From positions 248,001-312,000 of the forward strand of contig NZ_PUDR01000002.1 of NCBI RefSeq assembly GCF_003012935.1: a stretch of 64,000 bases of DNA, written 5' to 3'. This stretch comes from Pannonibacter carbonis. Lineage in GTDB: Bacteria > Pseudomonadota > Alphaproteobacteria > Rhizobiales > Stappiaceae. Shown piece after piece: positions 19,706 to 29,195 of this stretch. The translations under genes and the position numbers were made by a program. The notes below the pieces were generated by a model. That model did no database searches. It worked only from the letters and a program-made list of their open reading frames with translations, and was not told the origin of the DNA. The stretch's first letter is position 1; each line of letters opens with the position of its first letter.

Positions 19706-19726
19706 ATGGTTACATACGTAACCAAT
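19706..19726. promoter_or_regulatory. Palindromic operator upstream of hmgA
   Basis: The core GGTTACATACGTAACC (19708-19723) has perfect 6-bp arms. A near copy lies at 23908-23928, upstream of the FAD monooxygenase gene; the two 21-bp sites agree at 17 positions. TTGCGC at 19688-19693 lies 17 bp before TACATA (19711-19716), so the site would overlap the -10 region of a promoter and suit repression. Confidence 0.65.
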
Positions 19727-19752
19727 CAATCGGCCATGGAGGGGACACGATC

Positions 19753-21069
19753 ATGGGCGTGAATGAACTTCAGTACATGCCGGGCTTCGGCAATGACTTC
19801 GAGACCGAGGCGCTGCCCGGCGCGCTGCCGCAGGGCATGAACAGCCCGCAGAAGTGCAATTACGGCCTCTACGGCGAGCAACTGTCGGGCACGGCATTCA
19901 CCGCTCCGAGCCACCAGAATGAACGCACCTGGTGCTATCGCATCCGCCCCTCGGTGAAACACACCGGCCGCTTCCGCAAGATCGACATGCCGTACTGGAA
20001 GTCGGCGCCCAACGTCGACCCGGATGTCGTGTCGCTCGGCCAGTACCGTTGGGACCCGGTGCCGCACACCGGCGAGGACCTGACCTGGATCACCGGCATG
20101 CGCACCATGACGACGGCCGGCGACGTGAACACCCAGGTCGGCATGGCGAGCCACGTCTATCTCGTCACCAAGTCGATGCAGGATGCCTATTTCTTCTCTG
20201 CCGACAGCGAACTGCTGGTGGTGCCGCAGGAAGGCAAGCTGCGGTTCTGCACCGAATTGGGCGTGATCGACCTGGAGCCGAAGGAAATTGCTGTCATTCC
20301 GCGCGGTCTCATCTACCGCGTCGAGGTGCTGGAAGGTCCGGCGCGCGGCTTCGTCTGCGAGAACTACGGCCAGAAGTTCGAGCTTCCGGGCCGTGGCCCG
20401 ATCGGCGCCAACTGTATGGCCAACCGCCGCGACTTCAAGACGCCCGTCGCCTGGTACGAGGACCGCGAGGTGCCCTCGACGGTGACTGTGAAATGGTGCG
20501 GCCAGTTCCACACCTGTGACATTGGCCACTCGCCGCTCGACGTGGTCGCCTGGCATGGCAATTACGCACCTGTCAAATACGACCTGCGCACCTATTGCCC
20601 GGTCGGCGCGATCCTGTTCGACCATCCCGACCCGTCGATCTTCACGGTGCTGACCGCGCCGTCGGGCGTACCGGGCACGGCCAATATCGACTTCGTGCTG
20701 TTCCGCGAGCGCTGGATGGTGGCCGAGAACACCTTCCGTCCGCCGTGGTACCACCGCAACATCATGTCGGAGCTGATGGGCAACATCTATGGCCAGTATG
20801 ATGCCAAGCCCCAGGGCTTTGTTCCCGGTGGCATGAGCCTGCACAACATGATGCTGCCGCATGGGCCCGACCGTGATGCCTTCGAGCATGCCTCGAACAT
20901 GGAACTCAAGCCGCAGAAGCTGGACGAGACCATGTCCTTCATGTTCGAGACCCGCTTCCCGCAGCACCTGACGCAGTTTGCCGCCAAGGAAGCGCCTTTG
21001 CAGGACGACTATGTCGACTGCTGGGATGGTCTTGAAAAGAAGTTTGACGGCACGCCCGGCGTGAAATGA
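19753..21069 (+). CDS. hmgA: Homogentisate 1,2-dioxygenase
   Basis: 438 residues, the normal length for bacterial HmgA. The N-terminus ([19 protein letters not shown]) and central segments ([26 protein letters not shown]-type strand) match the family, and the iron-site region is seen in [16 protein letters not shown] and [13 protein letters not shown] near the C-terminus, with His and Glu ligands. The enzyme opens the homogentisate ring to maleylacetoacetate. It starts at ATG 19753 shortly after a palindromic operator. It heads a unit with a fumarylacetoacetase gene 132 bp downstream. Confidence 0.95.
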   Translation: MGVNELQYMPGFGNDFETEALPGALPQGMNSPQKCNYGLYGEQLSGTAFTAPSHQNERTWCYRIRPSVKHTGRFRKIDMPYWKSAPNVDPDVVSLGQYRWDPVPHTGEDLTWITGMRTMTTAGDVNTQVGMASHVYLVTKSMQDAYFFSADSELLVVPQEGKLRFCTELGVIDLEPKEIAVIPRGLIYRVEVLEGPARGFVCENYGQKFELPGRGPIGANCMANRRDFKTPVAWYEDREVPSTVTVKWCGQFHTCDIGHSPLDVVAWHGNYAPVKYDLRTYCPVGAILFDHPDPSIFTVLTAPSGVPGTANIDFVLFRERWMVAENTFRPPWYHRNIMSELMGNIYGQYDAKPQGFVPGGMSLHNMMLPHGPDRDAFEHASNMELKPQKLDETMSFMFETRFPQHLTQFAAKEAPLQDDYVDCWDGLEKKFDGTPGVK

Positions 21070-21201
21070 CGTCCGTTTCAAAACGGGCATAAATTGACGG
21101 TGACGGCCGGCTACAGGAGGCGCTAGCCTTGAACCTGTGTCCGGTGATCCGGCGAGCGTGGGCTTGCCGGGTCTGACAAAGACAAGACCCAGGGAGAATC
21201 C

Positions 21202-22212
21202 ATGAAACTCGCCACGCTCAAGGACGGCAGCCGCGACGGCAGGCTGGTGGTTGTGAACAAGAGCCTGACTCGCTGCACGGAGGCGGCCCATATTGCCCCG
21301 ACCCTGCAGGCGGCGCTGGACAACTGGGCAGCGGTCGCGCCGAAGCTTGCGGTTCTTGCCGAAAGCCTCGAGCACGATGCCGTGCCGTCCATGCGGTTTC
21401 ACGAGCACAACGCCCATTCGCCGCTGCCGCGCGCCTATCAGTGGGCGGATGGTTCGGCCTATGTCAATCACGTGGAACTGGTGCGCAAGGCGCGTGGCGC
21501 CGAACTGCCCGAGAGCTTCTGGACCGATCCGCTGATGTATCAGGGCGGCTCTGACAGTTTCCTCAGCCCACGCGATCCGGTCGTGATGGCAGACGAGGCC
21601 TATGGCATCGACATGGAAGGCGAGGTTGCGGTGATCGTCGATGACGTGCCGATGGGCGCGAGTGTCGATCAGGCCCGTGCCGCTATCCGGCTCATCATGC
21701 TGGTCAACGATGTCTCGCTGCGTGGCCTGATCCCGGCGGAACTGGCCAAGGGCTTCGGCTTCTTCCAGTCCAAGCCCTCATCGGCCTTCTCGCCGGTTGC
21801 GGTCACGCCGGAAGAACTGGGCGAGGCCTGGGACGGCGGCAAGGTGCATCTGCCGCTGCGCGTTGACGTCAATGGCAAGCCGTTCGGCCGGGCGAATGCC
21901 GGGATCGACATGACCTTCGACTTCCCGGCCCTCGTCGCCCACGCGGCCAAGACCCGGCCCCTGACAGCCGGCTCGATCATTGGTTCGGGCACGGTTTCCA
22001 ACAAGCTGGACGGCGGCGCCGGCAAGCCGGTTGCCGAGGGCGGCGTCGGATACTCTTGCATTGCGGAAATCCGCATGATTGAGACTATCCGTGATGGCGC
22101 CCCCAAGACCCCCTTCCTGCAGTTCGGCGACACCGTGCGCATCGAGATGCTGGATCGTGACGGCCATTCCGTGTTCGGTGCCATCGAACAACGGATCGAG
22201 AGACATGCTTAA
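21202..22212 (+). CDS. Fumarylacetoacetate hydrolase family protein (fumarylacetoacetase)
   Basis: 336 residues. The FAH-fold core spans about residues 80-330, with metal-binding acidic motif GIDMEGEVAVIVDDVP (Glu-x-Glu) and LVNDVSLRGLIPAELAKGFGFFQSKPSSAF, as in the short bacterial fumarylacetoacetases found beside hmgA. It would split fumarylacetoacetate into fumarate and acetoacetate. No maleylacetoacetate isomerase (maiA) is in the window, so the cis-trans step must be encoded elsewhere or bypassed. The stop overlaps the start of the next gene by 8 bp. Confidence 0.88.
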   Translation: MKLATLKDGSRDGRLVVVNKSLTRCTEAAHIAPTLQAALDNWAAVAPKLAVLAESLEHDAVPSMRFHEHNAHSPLPRAYQWADGSAYVNHVELVRKARGAELPESFWTDPLMYQGGSDSFLSPRDPVVMADEAYGIDMEGEVAVIVDDVPMGASVDQARAAIRLIMLVNDVSLRGLIPAELAKGFGFFQSKPSSAFSPVAVTPEELGEAWDGGKVHLPLRVDVNGKPFGRANAGIDMTFDFPALVAHAAKTRPLTAGSIIGSGTVSNKLDGGAGKPVAEGGVGYSCIAEIRMIETIRDGAPKTPFLQFGDTVRIEMLDRDGHSVFGAIEQRIERHA

Positions 22213-22720
22213 GGCTGGTTTGATTGCCCTTGGACTGCTCCTGCCCACGGCGGCGCTTGCTGCCGATGCCCTGGTTCCGGTGCGCGAAGTGATGAGCGCA
22301 ACGGAGGCCAACTGGCAGGAGGGAGCGAGCGAATTCCAGGATGTTTTTGCGGAAGACCGGCTTGTCCGGCTCTTCAGCAAGGACTTCGTCGAGCGCTACC
22401 GCAAGGCGGCCAACACGGAATATGCCAAGGAGTCCGGTTCGCCCTTCAGCTACGACGTCATCGTCAATGGCCAGGACGGCTGCGCATTGCGGAACATCAC
22501 CATCACTCCGGGCCCTGCCAAGGGCGGGGCGACCGAGGTGCTGGCGAAGTTCCAGAACCTGACCTGCTTTGGCAACGACCAGGAATACCAGGCCTTCACG
22601 GAAACCCGCTTCAAGGTGATCACCGAAGGCGGCAAGCCGGTCATCGATGACATCATCACGATGATGGATGGCAGCGCCTTGTCGATCAAGTCTGAGCTGG
22701 ACGCACTCGCGGCCCAGTAA
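22205..22720 (+). CDS. Secreted protein of unknown function in the homogentisate cluster
   Basis: 171 residues from ATG at 22205, which overlaps the fumarylacetoacetase gene by 8 bp and so is translationally coupled. A clear Sec signal peptide (LIALGLLLPTAALAADA, cleavage near residue 19) precedes a ~150-residue soluble domain with two cysteines (about residues 93 and 121) that could form a disulfide. No known domain is recognised. Its place inside an aromatic catabolic unit is unusual, as the neighbours are cytoplasmic enzymes. Confidence 0.75.
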   Translation: MLKAGLIALGLLLPTAALAADALVPVREVMSATEANWQEGASEFQDVFAEDRLVRLFSKDFVERYRKAANTEYAKESGSPFSYDVIVNGQDGCALRNITITPGPAKGGATEVLAKFQNLTCFGNDQEYQAFTETRFKVITEGGKPVIDDIITMMDGSALSIKSELDALAAQ

Positions 22721-22875
22721 GGGGCAGGGGACATTACCGCCGCACCCTGTGCGGACTGAAGCACACCAGTCTCTGGTGTGAACGACTTTCTGCTGCCGTG
22801 CCTCATCCAGCCGTGCAGCCGTGCCAGCCAAGTGGCCTGCGAATGCAGGCGATCGGAAAATGAGGGAGGACCGTG

Positions 22876-23826
22876 ATGTCCAAGCAATTCGCATCCGCCG
22901 GCGACATGGCCGAAAAGAAGATCTCCTTCACGGAGATTGGCCGCGACCTGTGGGCCTTTACGGCTGAGGGGGATCCCAACTCCGGCGTCATCATCGGCGA
23001 TGACAGTGTCATGATCATCGAGGCGCAGGCCACGCCGCGGCTCGCCAACAAGGTGATCGAGAAGGTCCGTGAAGTCACCGACAAGCCGATCTCGCATCTG
23101 GTCCTGACGCACTATCACGCCGTGCGCGTCCTCGGTGCGTCCGCCTATAATGCGCCCACCATCATCATGGGCGATGCCGCTCGCGGCATGGTCGAGGAAC
23201 GTGGCCAGGAAGACTGGGACAGCGAGTTCGGCCGCTTCCCGCGCCTGTTCCAGGGGCACGAGTCCATCCCGGGCCTGACCTATCCGACCACGACCTTCTC
23301 CGAGCGCATGACCGTCTATCTCGGCAAGCGCCGCGTCGACCTGATGCATCTGGGCCGGGCGCATACGGCCGGGGACATCGTGGCCTGGGTGCCGGACGAG
23401 GAGGTCATGTTCACCGGTGACATTGTTGAGTATCACTCGGCCTGTTACTGCGGCGACGGTCACTTCAACGACTGGGGCGACACGCTCGACATGATCCGCT
23501 CCTTCGATCCGCGCGCCATCGCGCCGGGCCGGGGTGATGCCCTGATCGGCCATGACATGGTCGAGGCGGCGATTGCCAGCACCCGTGACTTCGTCGAAAG
23601 CACCTATCGCCCGGTCGCCCGCGTCGTGGCGCGCGGCGGCAGCCTCAAGGAAGCCTGGGACGCGGTGCGCGCCGAGTGCGATCCGAAGTTCAAGGACTTT
23701 GCCATCTACGAGCACTGCCTGCCGTTCAACGTCGCCCGCGCCTATGACGAAGCGCGCGGCATCGACACACCGCGCATTTGGACCGCCGAACGCGACCGCG
23801 AGATGTGGGCCAAGCTGCAGGGCTGA
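22876..23826 (+). CDS. MBL-fold metallo-hydrolase with altered metal motif
   Basis: 316 residues from ATG at 22876; the GTG at 22873 is only 2 nt from the ribosome binding site GGGAGGA. It has the beta-lactamase fold: N-terminal strands, the motif-2 loop LTHYHAVRVLGAS (about residues 76-88), HLGRAHTAGDIVAW (His ligand, about 152-165) and MFTGDIVEYHSACYCGDGH (Asp ligand). The canonical HxHxDH is here HYHAVR, so the Asp and last His that bind the second metal are replaced by Val and Arg. Likely a cytoplasmic hydrolase or thioesterase-like enzyme of the aromatic pathway; substrate unknown. A terminator follows. Confidence 0.82.
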   Translation: MSKQFASAGDMAEKKISFTEIGRDLWAFTAEGDPNSGVIIGDDSVMIIEAQATPRLANKVIEKVREVTDKPISHLVLTHYHAVRVLGASAYNAPTIIMGDAARGMVEERGQEDWDSEFGRFPRLFQGHESIPGLTYPTTTFSERMTVYLGKRRVDLMHLGRAHTAGDIVAWVPDEEVMFTGDIVEYHSACYCGDGHFNDWGDTLDMIRSFDPRAIAPGRGDALIGHDMVEAAIASTRDFVESTYRPVARVVARGGSLKEAWDAVRAECDPKFKDFAIYEHCLPFNVARAYDEARGIDTPRIWTAERDREMWAKLQG

Positions 23827-23833
23827 GGAATCA

Positions 23834-23867
23834 GGGCCGCCGGGACAAGTTCCGTGCGGCCCTTTTT
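23834..23867 (+). terminator. Rho-independent terminator of the hmgA unit
   Basis: GGGCCGC (23834-23840), 15-nt loop, GCGGCCC (23856-23862), TTTTT. It separates the hmgA unit from the monooxygenase unit. Confidence 0.8.
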
Positions 23868-23907
23868 GCAGGCGGCCGGATACGGGATCACCCGTACTTG
23901 CGCGCAA

Positions 23908-23928
23908 ATGGTTGCAAATGTAACTAAT
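23908..23928. promoter_or_regulatory. Operator upstream of the FAD monooxygenase unit
   Basis: The core GGTTGCAAATGTAACT (23910-23925) is a slightly degenerate copy of the operator before hmgA. The preceding ACTTGCGCG (23896-23904) is also shared, giving TTGCGC as a possible -35 with TAACTA 17 bp further on. Both units therefore appear to answer to the same regulator. Confidence 0.62.
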
Positions 23929-23950
23929 TCATCGTTCATCAGGAGGAGAG

Positions 23951-25561
23951 ATGACGAAGATCTTCGAAACGCCGCTTTATCCCTACGCGCGCAGCAGCGA
24001 TCAGGATGCGGCCCAGCCGGTCCGGCACACGGTGGTGATCATTGGCGCAGGTCCCGTGGGACTGGCGGCGGCGATTGACCTTGCCCAGCAGGACGTGCCT
24101 GTCCTGGTGGTCGACGACAATGACAAGGTGAGCTTCGGCTCCCGCGCCATCTGCTTTGCAAAACGTCCGCTGGAAATCCTCGACCGTCTGGGCTGTGGCC
24201 AGCCGATGGTCGACAAGGGCGTCCTGTGGAACCTCGGCAAGGTGTTCTTTGACGAACGCCAGGTCTATGGCTTCAATCTCCTGCCGGAGGATGGCCACAA
24301 GCGCCCGGCTTTCATCAACCTGCAGCAGTACTATTTCGAGCTCTATCTGGTCGAGCGCGTCCGTGCCCTGCAGGCTGAAGGCAAGGCAATCGAGATCCGT
24401 GGCGGCAACAAGGTCGTGTCCATCGATCCTCGCGCTGACCATGTCGGCCTGACCATCGACACTGCGGATGGTCCTTACAGGATCGAGGCAGACTGGCTGA
24501 TTGCCTGCGACGGCGCCAATTCGCCCGTACGCCGCATGATGGGCCTCGATTTCGTCGGTCGCATCTTCGAGGACAACTTCCTCATCGCCGACGTCAAGAT
24601 GACGGCGGACTTCCCGACCGAACGCTGGTTCTGGTTCGATCCGCCGTTCAATCGCAACCAGTCTGCGCTCTTGCACAAGCAGCCGGATGATGTCTGGCGC
24701 ATTGACCTGCAACTTGGCTGGAACATCGACAAGGAAGCCGAAAAGCAGCCGGAGCGGGTCATCCCGCGTCTCAAGGCGATGCTCGGTGAGGACGTCGAGT
24801 TCGAGCTGGAGTGGGTGTCGATCTACACCTTCCAGTGCCGCCGAATGGAAAAATTCCGTCATGGCCGGGTCCTGTTTGCCGGTGACAGCGCGCACCAGGT
24901 CTCGCCCTTCGGCGCCCGCGGGGCGAACTCGGGCCTGCAGGATTCCGACAATCTCGTCTGGAAGCTCAAGCTGGTCATCGATGGCAAGGCGGGAGACGCG
25001 CTGCTCGACAGCTATGACGACGAGCGCATCTACGGGGCCGACGAGAACATTCTGAACTCCTCGCGCTCGACCGACTTCATTACGCCGAAGTCGGACATCA
25101 GCCGGATCTTCCGCAATGCGGTGCTTGATCTCTCCGAGAAATTCGAGTTTGCCCGGCCCTTCGTCAACTCCGGTCGCCTGTCCGTGCCCTGCACCTATGA
25201 CGGCTCGCCGCTCAATGGCCCCGATGCCTCCGGCCTGCCGGCACGCACAAGGCCGGGCTCGCCGGCTGCCGACGCCCCGCTCGGGGATGGGTGGCTGCTG
25301 GACAGGCTGGGAAATCGCTTCCAGCTTGTCGGGATCAACAGTCCCGTTCCGGCGCAATCGGATGTCGACGGCATCCTGGTCGAGGGCCTGTCTCTTGAAA
25401 CCGCTGCCGACCCGAGCGGTGCCCTGTCCGCCCGTTACCTCGGTTCCGCCGATGCTGCCGTCTATCTGATGCGTCCGGACCAGCATGTTGCTGCCCGCTG
25501 GACATCCTTTGATGAAGCGGCTGTGCGCAAGGCACTGGCAACCGCGTTGGCGCGCCACTGA
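23951..25561 (+). CDS. FAD-dependent aromatic monooxygenase (class A, MhpA-like)
   Basis: 536 residues. FAD dinucleotide-binding motif VVIIGAGPVGLAAAIDLAQQ (about residues 29-48), the class A DG motif in DWLIACDGANSPVR (about 180-193) and the ribityl-binding GD motif RVLFAGDSAHQVSPFGARG (about 307-325). Length and C-terminal thioredoxin-like tail fit phenol-type hydroxylases such as MhpA. Next to homogentisate dioxygenase, the likely job is ring hydroxylation of a hydroxyphenylacetate-type compound to homogentisate, an inference from context. First gene of a three-gene unit under the shared operator. Confidence 0.87.
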   Translation: MTKIFETPLYPYARSSDQDAAQPVRHTVVIIGAGPVGLAAAIDLAQQDVPVLVVDDNDKVSFGSRAICFAKRPLEILDRLGCGQPMVDKGVLWNLGKVFFDERQVYGFNLLPEDGHKRPAFINLQQYYFELYLVERVRALQAEGKAIEIRGGNKVVSIDPRADHVGLTIDTADGPYRIEADWLIACDGANSPVRRMMGLDFVGRIFEDNFLIADVKMTADFPTERWFWFDPPFNRNQSALLHKQPDDVWRIDLQLGWNIDKEAEKQPERVIPRLKAMLGEDVEFELEWVSIYTFQCRRMEKFRHGRVLFAGDSAHQVSPFGARGANSGLQDSDNLVWKLKLVIDGKAGDALLDSYDDERIYGADENILNSSRSTDFITPKSDISRIFRNAVLDLSEKFEFARPFVNSGRLSVPCTYDGSPLNGPDASGLPARTRPGSPAADAPLGDGWLLDRLGNRFQLVGINSPVPAQSDVDGILVEGLSLETAADPSGALSARYLGSADAAVYLMRPDQHVAARWTSFDEAAVRKALATALARH

Positions 25562-25577
25562 AGCGAAGGGCAGGACC

Positions 25578-25793
25578 ATGACCAAGCTGACCACGACCAC
25601 AAATATCACCGGCGCGGATGACTTCTACGCCGAACTCCTTGCCGCCCATGAGGGGCTCACCAAGGCGGACAGCGATGCCCTCAATGCCCGCCTGATTCTG
25701 ATCCTTGCCAACCACATCGGTGATCGCGCGGTTCTGACCGAGGCGCTTGCTGCGGCGGCGGGTGCCGGCACGGATCGCAAACAGCCGGCATGA
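25578..25793 (+). CDS. DUF2783 small protein
   Basis: 71 residues from ATG at 25578, 16 bp after the monooxygenase stop; the longer frame from 25485 overlaps that gene and is not used. Sequence ITGADDFYAELLAAHEGLT and NARLILILANHIGD match the DUF2783 pattern, a short helical family that is regularly found next to FAD monooxygenase genes. It may assist or stabilise the monooxygenase, but this is not established. Confidence 0.78.
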   Translation: MTKLTTTTNITGADDFYAELLAAHEGLTKADSDALNARLILILANHIGDRAVLTEALAAAAGAGTDRKQPA

Positions 25794-25822
25794 AGCCGGA
25801 CACCTCTGGAGGAGGACCTGAC

Positions 25823-26365
25823 ATGAAAATCGAACAGATCCATCACGTTGCCTATCGGTGCAAGGACGCCAAGGAAACCGTGGAATGGTATGTGAAGAAC
25901 CTGAACATGGATTTTGTTCTGGCCATCGCCGAGGACCATGTTCCCTCCACCCATGAGCCGGATCCCTACATGCATGTGTTCCTCGATGCAGGAAACGGCA
26001 ACGTGCTGGCCTTCTTCGAACTGCCGACCAAGCCGGAGATGAGCCGGGACCTCAACACGCCTGTCTGGGTGCAGCACATCGCCTTCAAGGTGAAGGACCG
26101 TGACACGTTGGTCGCCTTCAAGGACCAGCTGGAGGAGAACGGCATCCCGGTGCTCGGTGTCACCGATCACTCCATCTTCCATTCGATCTATTTCTTCGAC
26201 CCGAATGGCCACCGTGTCGAACTGGCCTGCCCGGATCCGGAGGAGGACGCTCTCCTGAAGAAACTCGACAGCGTCAAGTGGGACATGCTGGAGGAATGGT
26301 CGAAGACCAAGCGGGCACCGAAACACGCGGCCTGGCTGCACCAGAAGGAACTGTCCGGCGTTTGA
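25823..26365 (+). CDS. VOC-family (glyoxalase/extradiol dioxygenase-like) protein
   Basis: 180 residues from ATG at 25823, 7 nt after GGAGGAGG (25808-25815); an in-frame ATG at 25790 overlaps the DUF2783 stop but lacks a site. Two VOC modules with metal-ligand candidates: HHVAYRC (about residue 7), WVQHIAFKV (about 82) and DPNGHRVELACP (Glu near 129), the His-His-Glu set of metal-dependent VOC enzymes. It could open or isomerise an aromatic intermediate. It ends the monooxygenase unit and is followed by a terminator. It is far too short for 4-hydroxyphenylpyruvate dioxygenase. Confidence 0.83.
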   Translation: MKIEQIHHVAYRCKDAKETVEWYVKNLNMDFVLAIAEDHVPSTHEPDPYMHVFLDAGNGNVLAFFELPTKPEMSRDLNTPVWVQHIAFKVKDRDTLVAFKDQLEENGIPVLGVTDHSIFHSIYFFDPNGHRVELACPDPEEDALLKKLDSVKWDMLEEWSKTKRAPKHAAWLHQKELSGV

Positions 26366-26410
26366 TCCCGTGCGGCGGCGACCTTTCTAAAGACCGATAT
26401 CAGTCGGTAT

Positions 26411-26439
26411 TCCGGGCCCTGCGGGGCCCGGATTTATTT
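26411..26439 (+). terminator. Rho-independent terminator after the VOC gene
   Basis: TCCGGGCCC (26411-26419), loop TGCG, GGGCCCGGA (26424-26432), then TTTATTT. Confidence 0.82.
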
Positions 26440-26621
26440 CGCCTCCGCAAAACTGCCGAGTCCGCCAGGAAATCTGCTGCCGATGCAGGAAGCAAAGCCC
26501 TTGTCGGGATTTGTCTTTTCTTGAGAGGCAGAGTCTTCCCGCAGCCGGTCATTTATTTCGGAGTCTGGTTTTACGCTTTGTTTATTCCGTTCTCCCGTAA
26601 TTGCTTCAAGGATTGGGGGGA

Positions 26622-29048
26622 ATGATGGCTTCTTTCATCAAATGGCTTTCGGGTGTCCGGATTTCCGCAAAGGTTGGCGGTGGCTTCGCTGCGATGGTGA
26701 CGCTGACAACTCTGGTTGGCGGGATCGGCGCCTATTCGGTTCTCGGGCTGAGTGAGCAAACGCATACAAGCGCGGCAGCAACGGCTGCTCTCGCCGGCTT
26801 GCAGGAAGTCACGGCTTCCAAGGAAGTCTATCTCGACACCCGCGAGCCAGCTGCAGCCGACCTGGTGGTCAGCCATCTTGACGCGCTGAAGGGGCAGCTT
26901 CGCCACCTGAAGGCCGCCGGCGCGGATGCCTCGGCAGTCGATGCCGCCAACATCGCTGTCGACGGGCTCGCCGCGAACTTCTCCGCTGTCACAAGCGCAA
27001 TCGACGAGCAGCAGCAGCAGGTCGGGCGCCTGCTGGCCAGTTCCAGCAAGATCGAGAACCTCTCGACCGAAATCGGCGACGTGATGCTGACGCAGCAGCG
27101 CGGTGCTGCGGAGGAGGTCAAGACCGCCAGCCGCACCCGTGACCGGGCCGACAAGGCCGCCCGTCTCCTTGCCCAGGTGCAGGAACAGGCCCTTGAAGTG
27201 CAGAACCTGCTGCTGATTGCCGGACGGGCTGGGGATGCCGACGTGCTGCAACAAGCGCGGGACAAGGCGCTGGCAATGGTTGAAGCCTCGGCGGCAGCGG
27301 GCGCGGTGAAGGGGAGCGGCCTGGACGAAGCCGCCGGCGCGGCGCTGACCGTGAGCGCCACGGCCCTGGCCGAAACGCTGACGCCCATTGCAGCCATGCC
27401 CGATGCCTGGGGACGCCGGGCCGCTGCAACCGCGATTGCCAATGACAGCCTGGAAACGCGCCGGAAGTCGGCCGATCTCCTGTCGGGGCTCTACGCGACC
27501 CTCGACGAGGCACGTAAGACTGCCGCTGGTGCCCAAAGCCGTCTGAGCATCGTCGAACTGGTGAAGGTCAATGCCGACAAGTTCGCACGGGCATCGCTGG
27601 AACTGCGGGCGGCAACGATGGAATCGCTGGCCCGTCCGTCCGGCTTCGAGCTGAAGCCGGTGGCGATGCGTGTCGACATGCTGCGCAGCCTGTCCTCGGT
27701 CCTTGCTGCCGATGTGGCAGCCTTCCCGCAGATTACGGATACGGTTGCCCGGATCACCGGTGAGGTTGACGCCTATGCGCTGGAGCTTGCTGCCCTTGAC
27801 GCTGCTTCCATTCGGCTTGCCGACAGCCGCAAGGCGCTGGACGCCCTGTCGACGCAGGTGATGGGCGAGATCACGACCATGACCGAGCGCCAAAGTGCGG
27901 CCACAGAACAGGCGGCCAGGACGGCTCTCTTGGTGATCGCTGCCACCGTACTTGCTGCCATTGTTCTGGCAACTGTGCTGGGTATTGCCTTGTCGCTGCT
28001 CATCTCCCGCCCGACCCGCGCCCTGACGGCCGTGATGGACCGCCTGGCCCGTGGTGACACGAGCGTTACCGTCACCACCGCCGATCGCGGCGACGAGATC
28101 GGTGACATGAGCCGCACGGTCGAAGTGTTCCGCGACAATGCCATGGAACGCCTGCGCCTGGAGGCCGAAAGCCGCGCCGAACAGGAGCGCGCCGGGGCCC
28201 GGCAGGACCGGATCGAGCATTTGATTGAAGACTTCCGGGAGACGGCCAGCCGGTTGACGTCGCAACTTGGCCAGACGGCCGGCAGCATGGAGACCACGGC
28301 GCGCAACCTCTCTGCCATTGCCGAGGAAAGTGCCCGCAAGGCCGGCGACACGCTGACGGTCAGCGACAGCGCGACCCATAGCGTCGAGAATGTTGCGAGC
28401 GCTGCGGAAGAACTGGCAGCCTCCATCGGCGAGATTGGCGGGCAGGTTCGCCGCACCAGTGCCATCGTCAACACGGCCAGCCAGTCGGTCGAGGACACCA
28501 ACCGCAAGGTCGAAAGCCTGGCCGAAGCCGCTCACCGGATCGGCGAGGTCGTGACCCTCATCCAGGCGATTGCCGAACAGACAAACCTTCTCGCGCTCAA
28601 TGCCACCATCGAGGCGGCGAGGGCAGGTGAGTCGGGCAAGGGCTTTGCCGTCGTCGCTGCCGAGGTCAAGGGCCTCGCCAACCAGACCTCGAAGGCAACC
28701 GAGGAAATCAGCGCCCAGATTGCCGCGATCCAGTCCTCGACGGCTGAGGCGGTCACGGCCATCTCCGGGATCGTCCACACCATGGGCGAAGTCGACAGCT
28801 ACACGGCAGCCATCGCCGCGGCAGTCGAGCAGCAGGGCGCAGCGACGTCCGAGATCTCCGGCAATGTCCAGCGCGCGGCGCAGGGCACCCTGGCCGTAAA
28901 GGCCAATATGGATGGCCTTGCCGGTACAGTGGAAGAGACCCAGTCGTCTTCGCAGGCGGTGCTGTCCGCAAGCGCCGAACTGGGAACCAAGACCACTGCC
29001 CTGCGCAACGAAATCGACCGGTTCCTGGCCGAGGTGGCCGCAGCCTGA
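26622..29048 (+). CDS. Methyl-accepting chemotaxis protein with large periplasmic domain
   Basis: 808 residues from tandem ATGs at 26622/26625 after GGGGGG (26615-26620); an upstream TTG at 26601 is unlikely. Helix 1 at about residues 19-45, an unusually long (~390-residue) all-helical Ala-rich periplasmic region with no recognised Cache or 4HB signature, helix 2 near 430-455, HAMP, and the signalling coiled coil with intact tip [19 protein letters not shown]. The periplasmic part suggests a long helical-bundle sensor such as a HBM-type domain. Single gene; no che genes nearby. Confidence 0.9.
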   Translation: MMASFIKWLSGVRISAKVGGGFAAMVTLTTLVGGIGAYSVLGLSEQTHTSAAATAALAGLQEVTASKEVYLDTREPAAADLVVSHLDALKGQLRHLKAAGADASAVDAANIAVDGLAANFSAVTSAIDEQQQQVGRLLASSSKIENLSTEIGDVMLTQQRGAAEEVKTASRTRDRADKAARLLAQVQEQALEVQNLLLIAGRAGDADVLQQARDKALAMVEASAAAGAVKGSGLDEAAGAALTVSATALAETLTPIAAMPDAWGRRAAATAIANDSLETRRKSADLLSGLYATLDEARKTAAGAQSRLSIVELVKVNADKFARASLELRAATMESLARPSGFELKPVAMRVDMLRSLSSVLAADVAAFPQITDTVARITGEVDAYALELAALDAASIRLADSRKALDALSTQVMGEITTMTERQSAATEQAARTALLVIAATVLAAIVLATVLGIALSLLISRPTRALTAVMDRLARGDTSVTVTTADRGDEIGDMSRTVEVFRDNAMERLRLEAESRAEQERAGARQDRIEHLIEDFRETASRLTSQLGQTAGSMETTARNLSAIAEESARKAGDTLTVSDSATHSVENVASAAEELAASIGEIGGQVRRTSAIVNTASQSVEDTNRKVESLAEAAHRIGEVVTLIQAIAEQTNLLALNATIEAARAGESGKGFAVVAAEVKGLANQTSKATEEISAQIAAIQSSTAEAVTAISGIVHTMGEVDSYTAAIAAAVEQQGAATSEISGNVQRAAQGTLAVKANMDGLAGTVEETQSSSQAVLSASAELGTKTTALRNEIDRFLAEVAAA

Positions 29049-29195
29049 CGCTCCTGCGGGGCGTGGTTTTCGGGAATGTCCCGGCCTTCGCGAGGCTTGT
29101 GACTTTGATCACACGCCTTGCGCGTTTCTTCCGACACAGTCGCGCCCGGGCCGATAAAGTATGGCACCTGGGCATGACACGAAGGGGGAGAACGG

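Noticed and set aside
19726-21471. 581-residue frame antisense to hmgA
   Set aside because: Shadow frame of homogentisate dioxygenase, with no initiation site.
25823-26365. VOC gene as 4-hydroxyphenylpyruvate dioxygenase
   Set aside because: At 180 residues it is about half the length of that enzyme; only a generic VOC call is supported.
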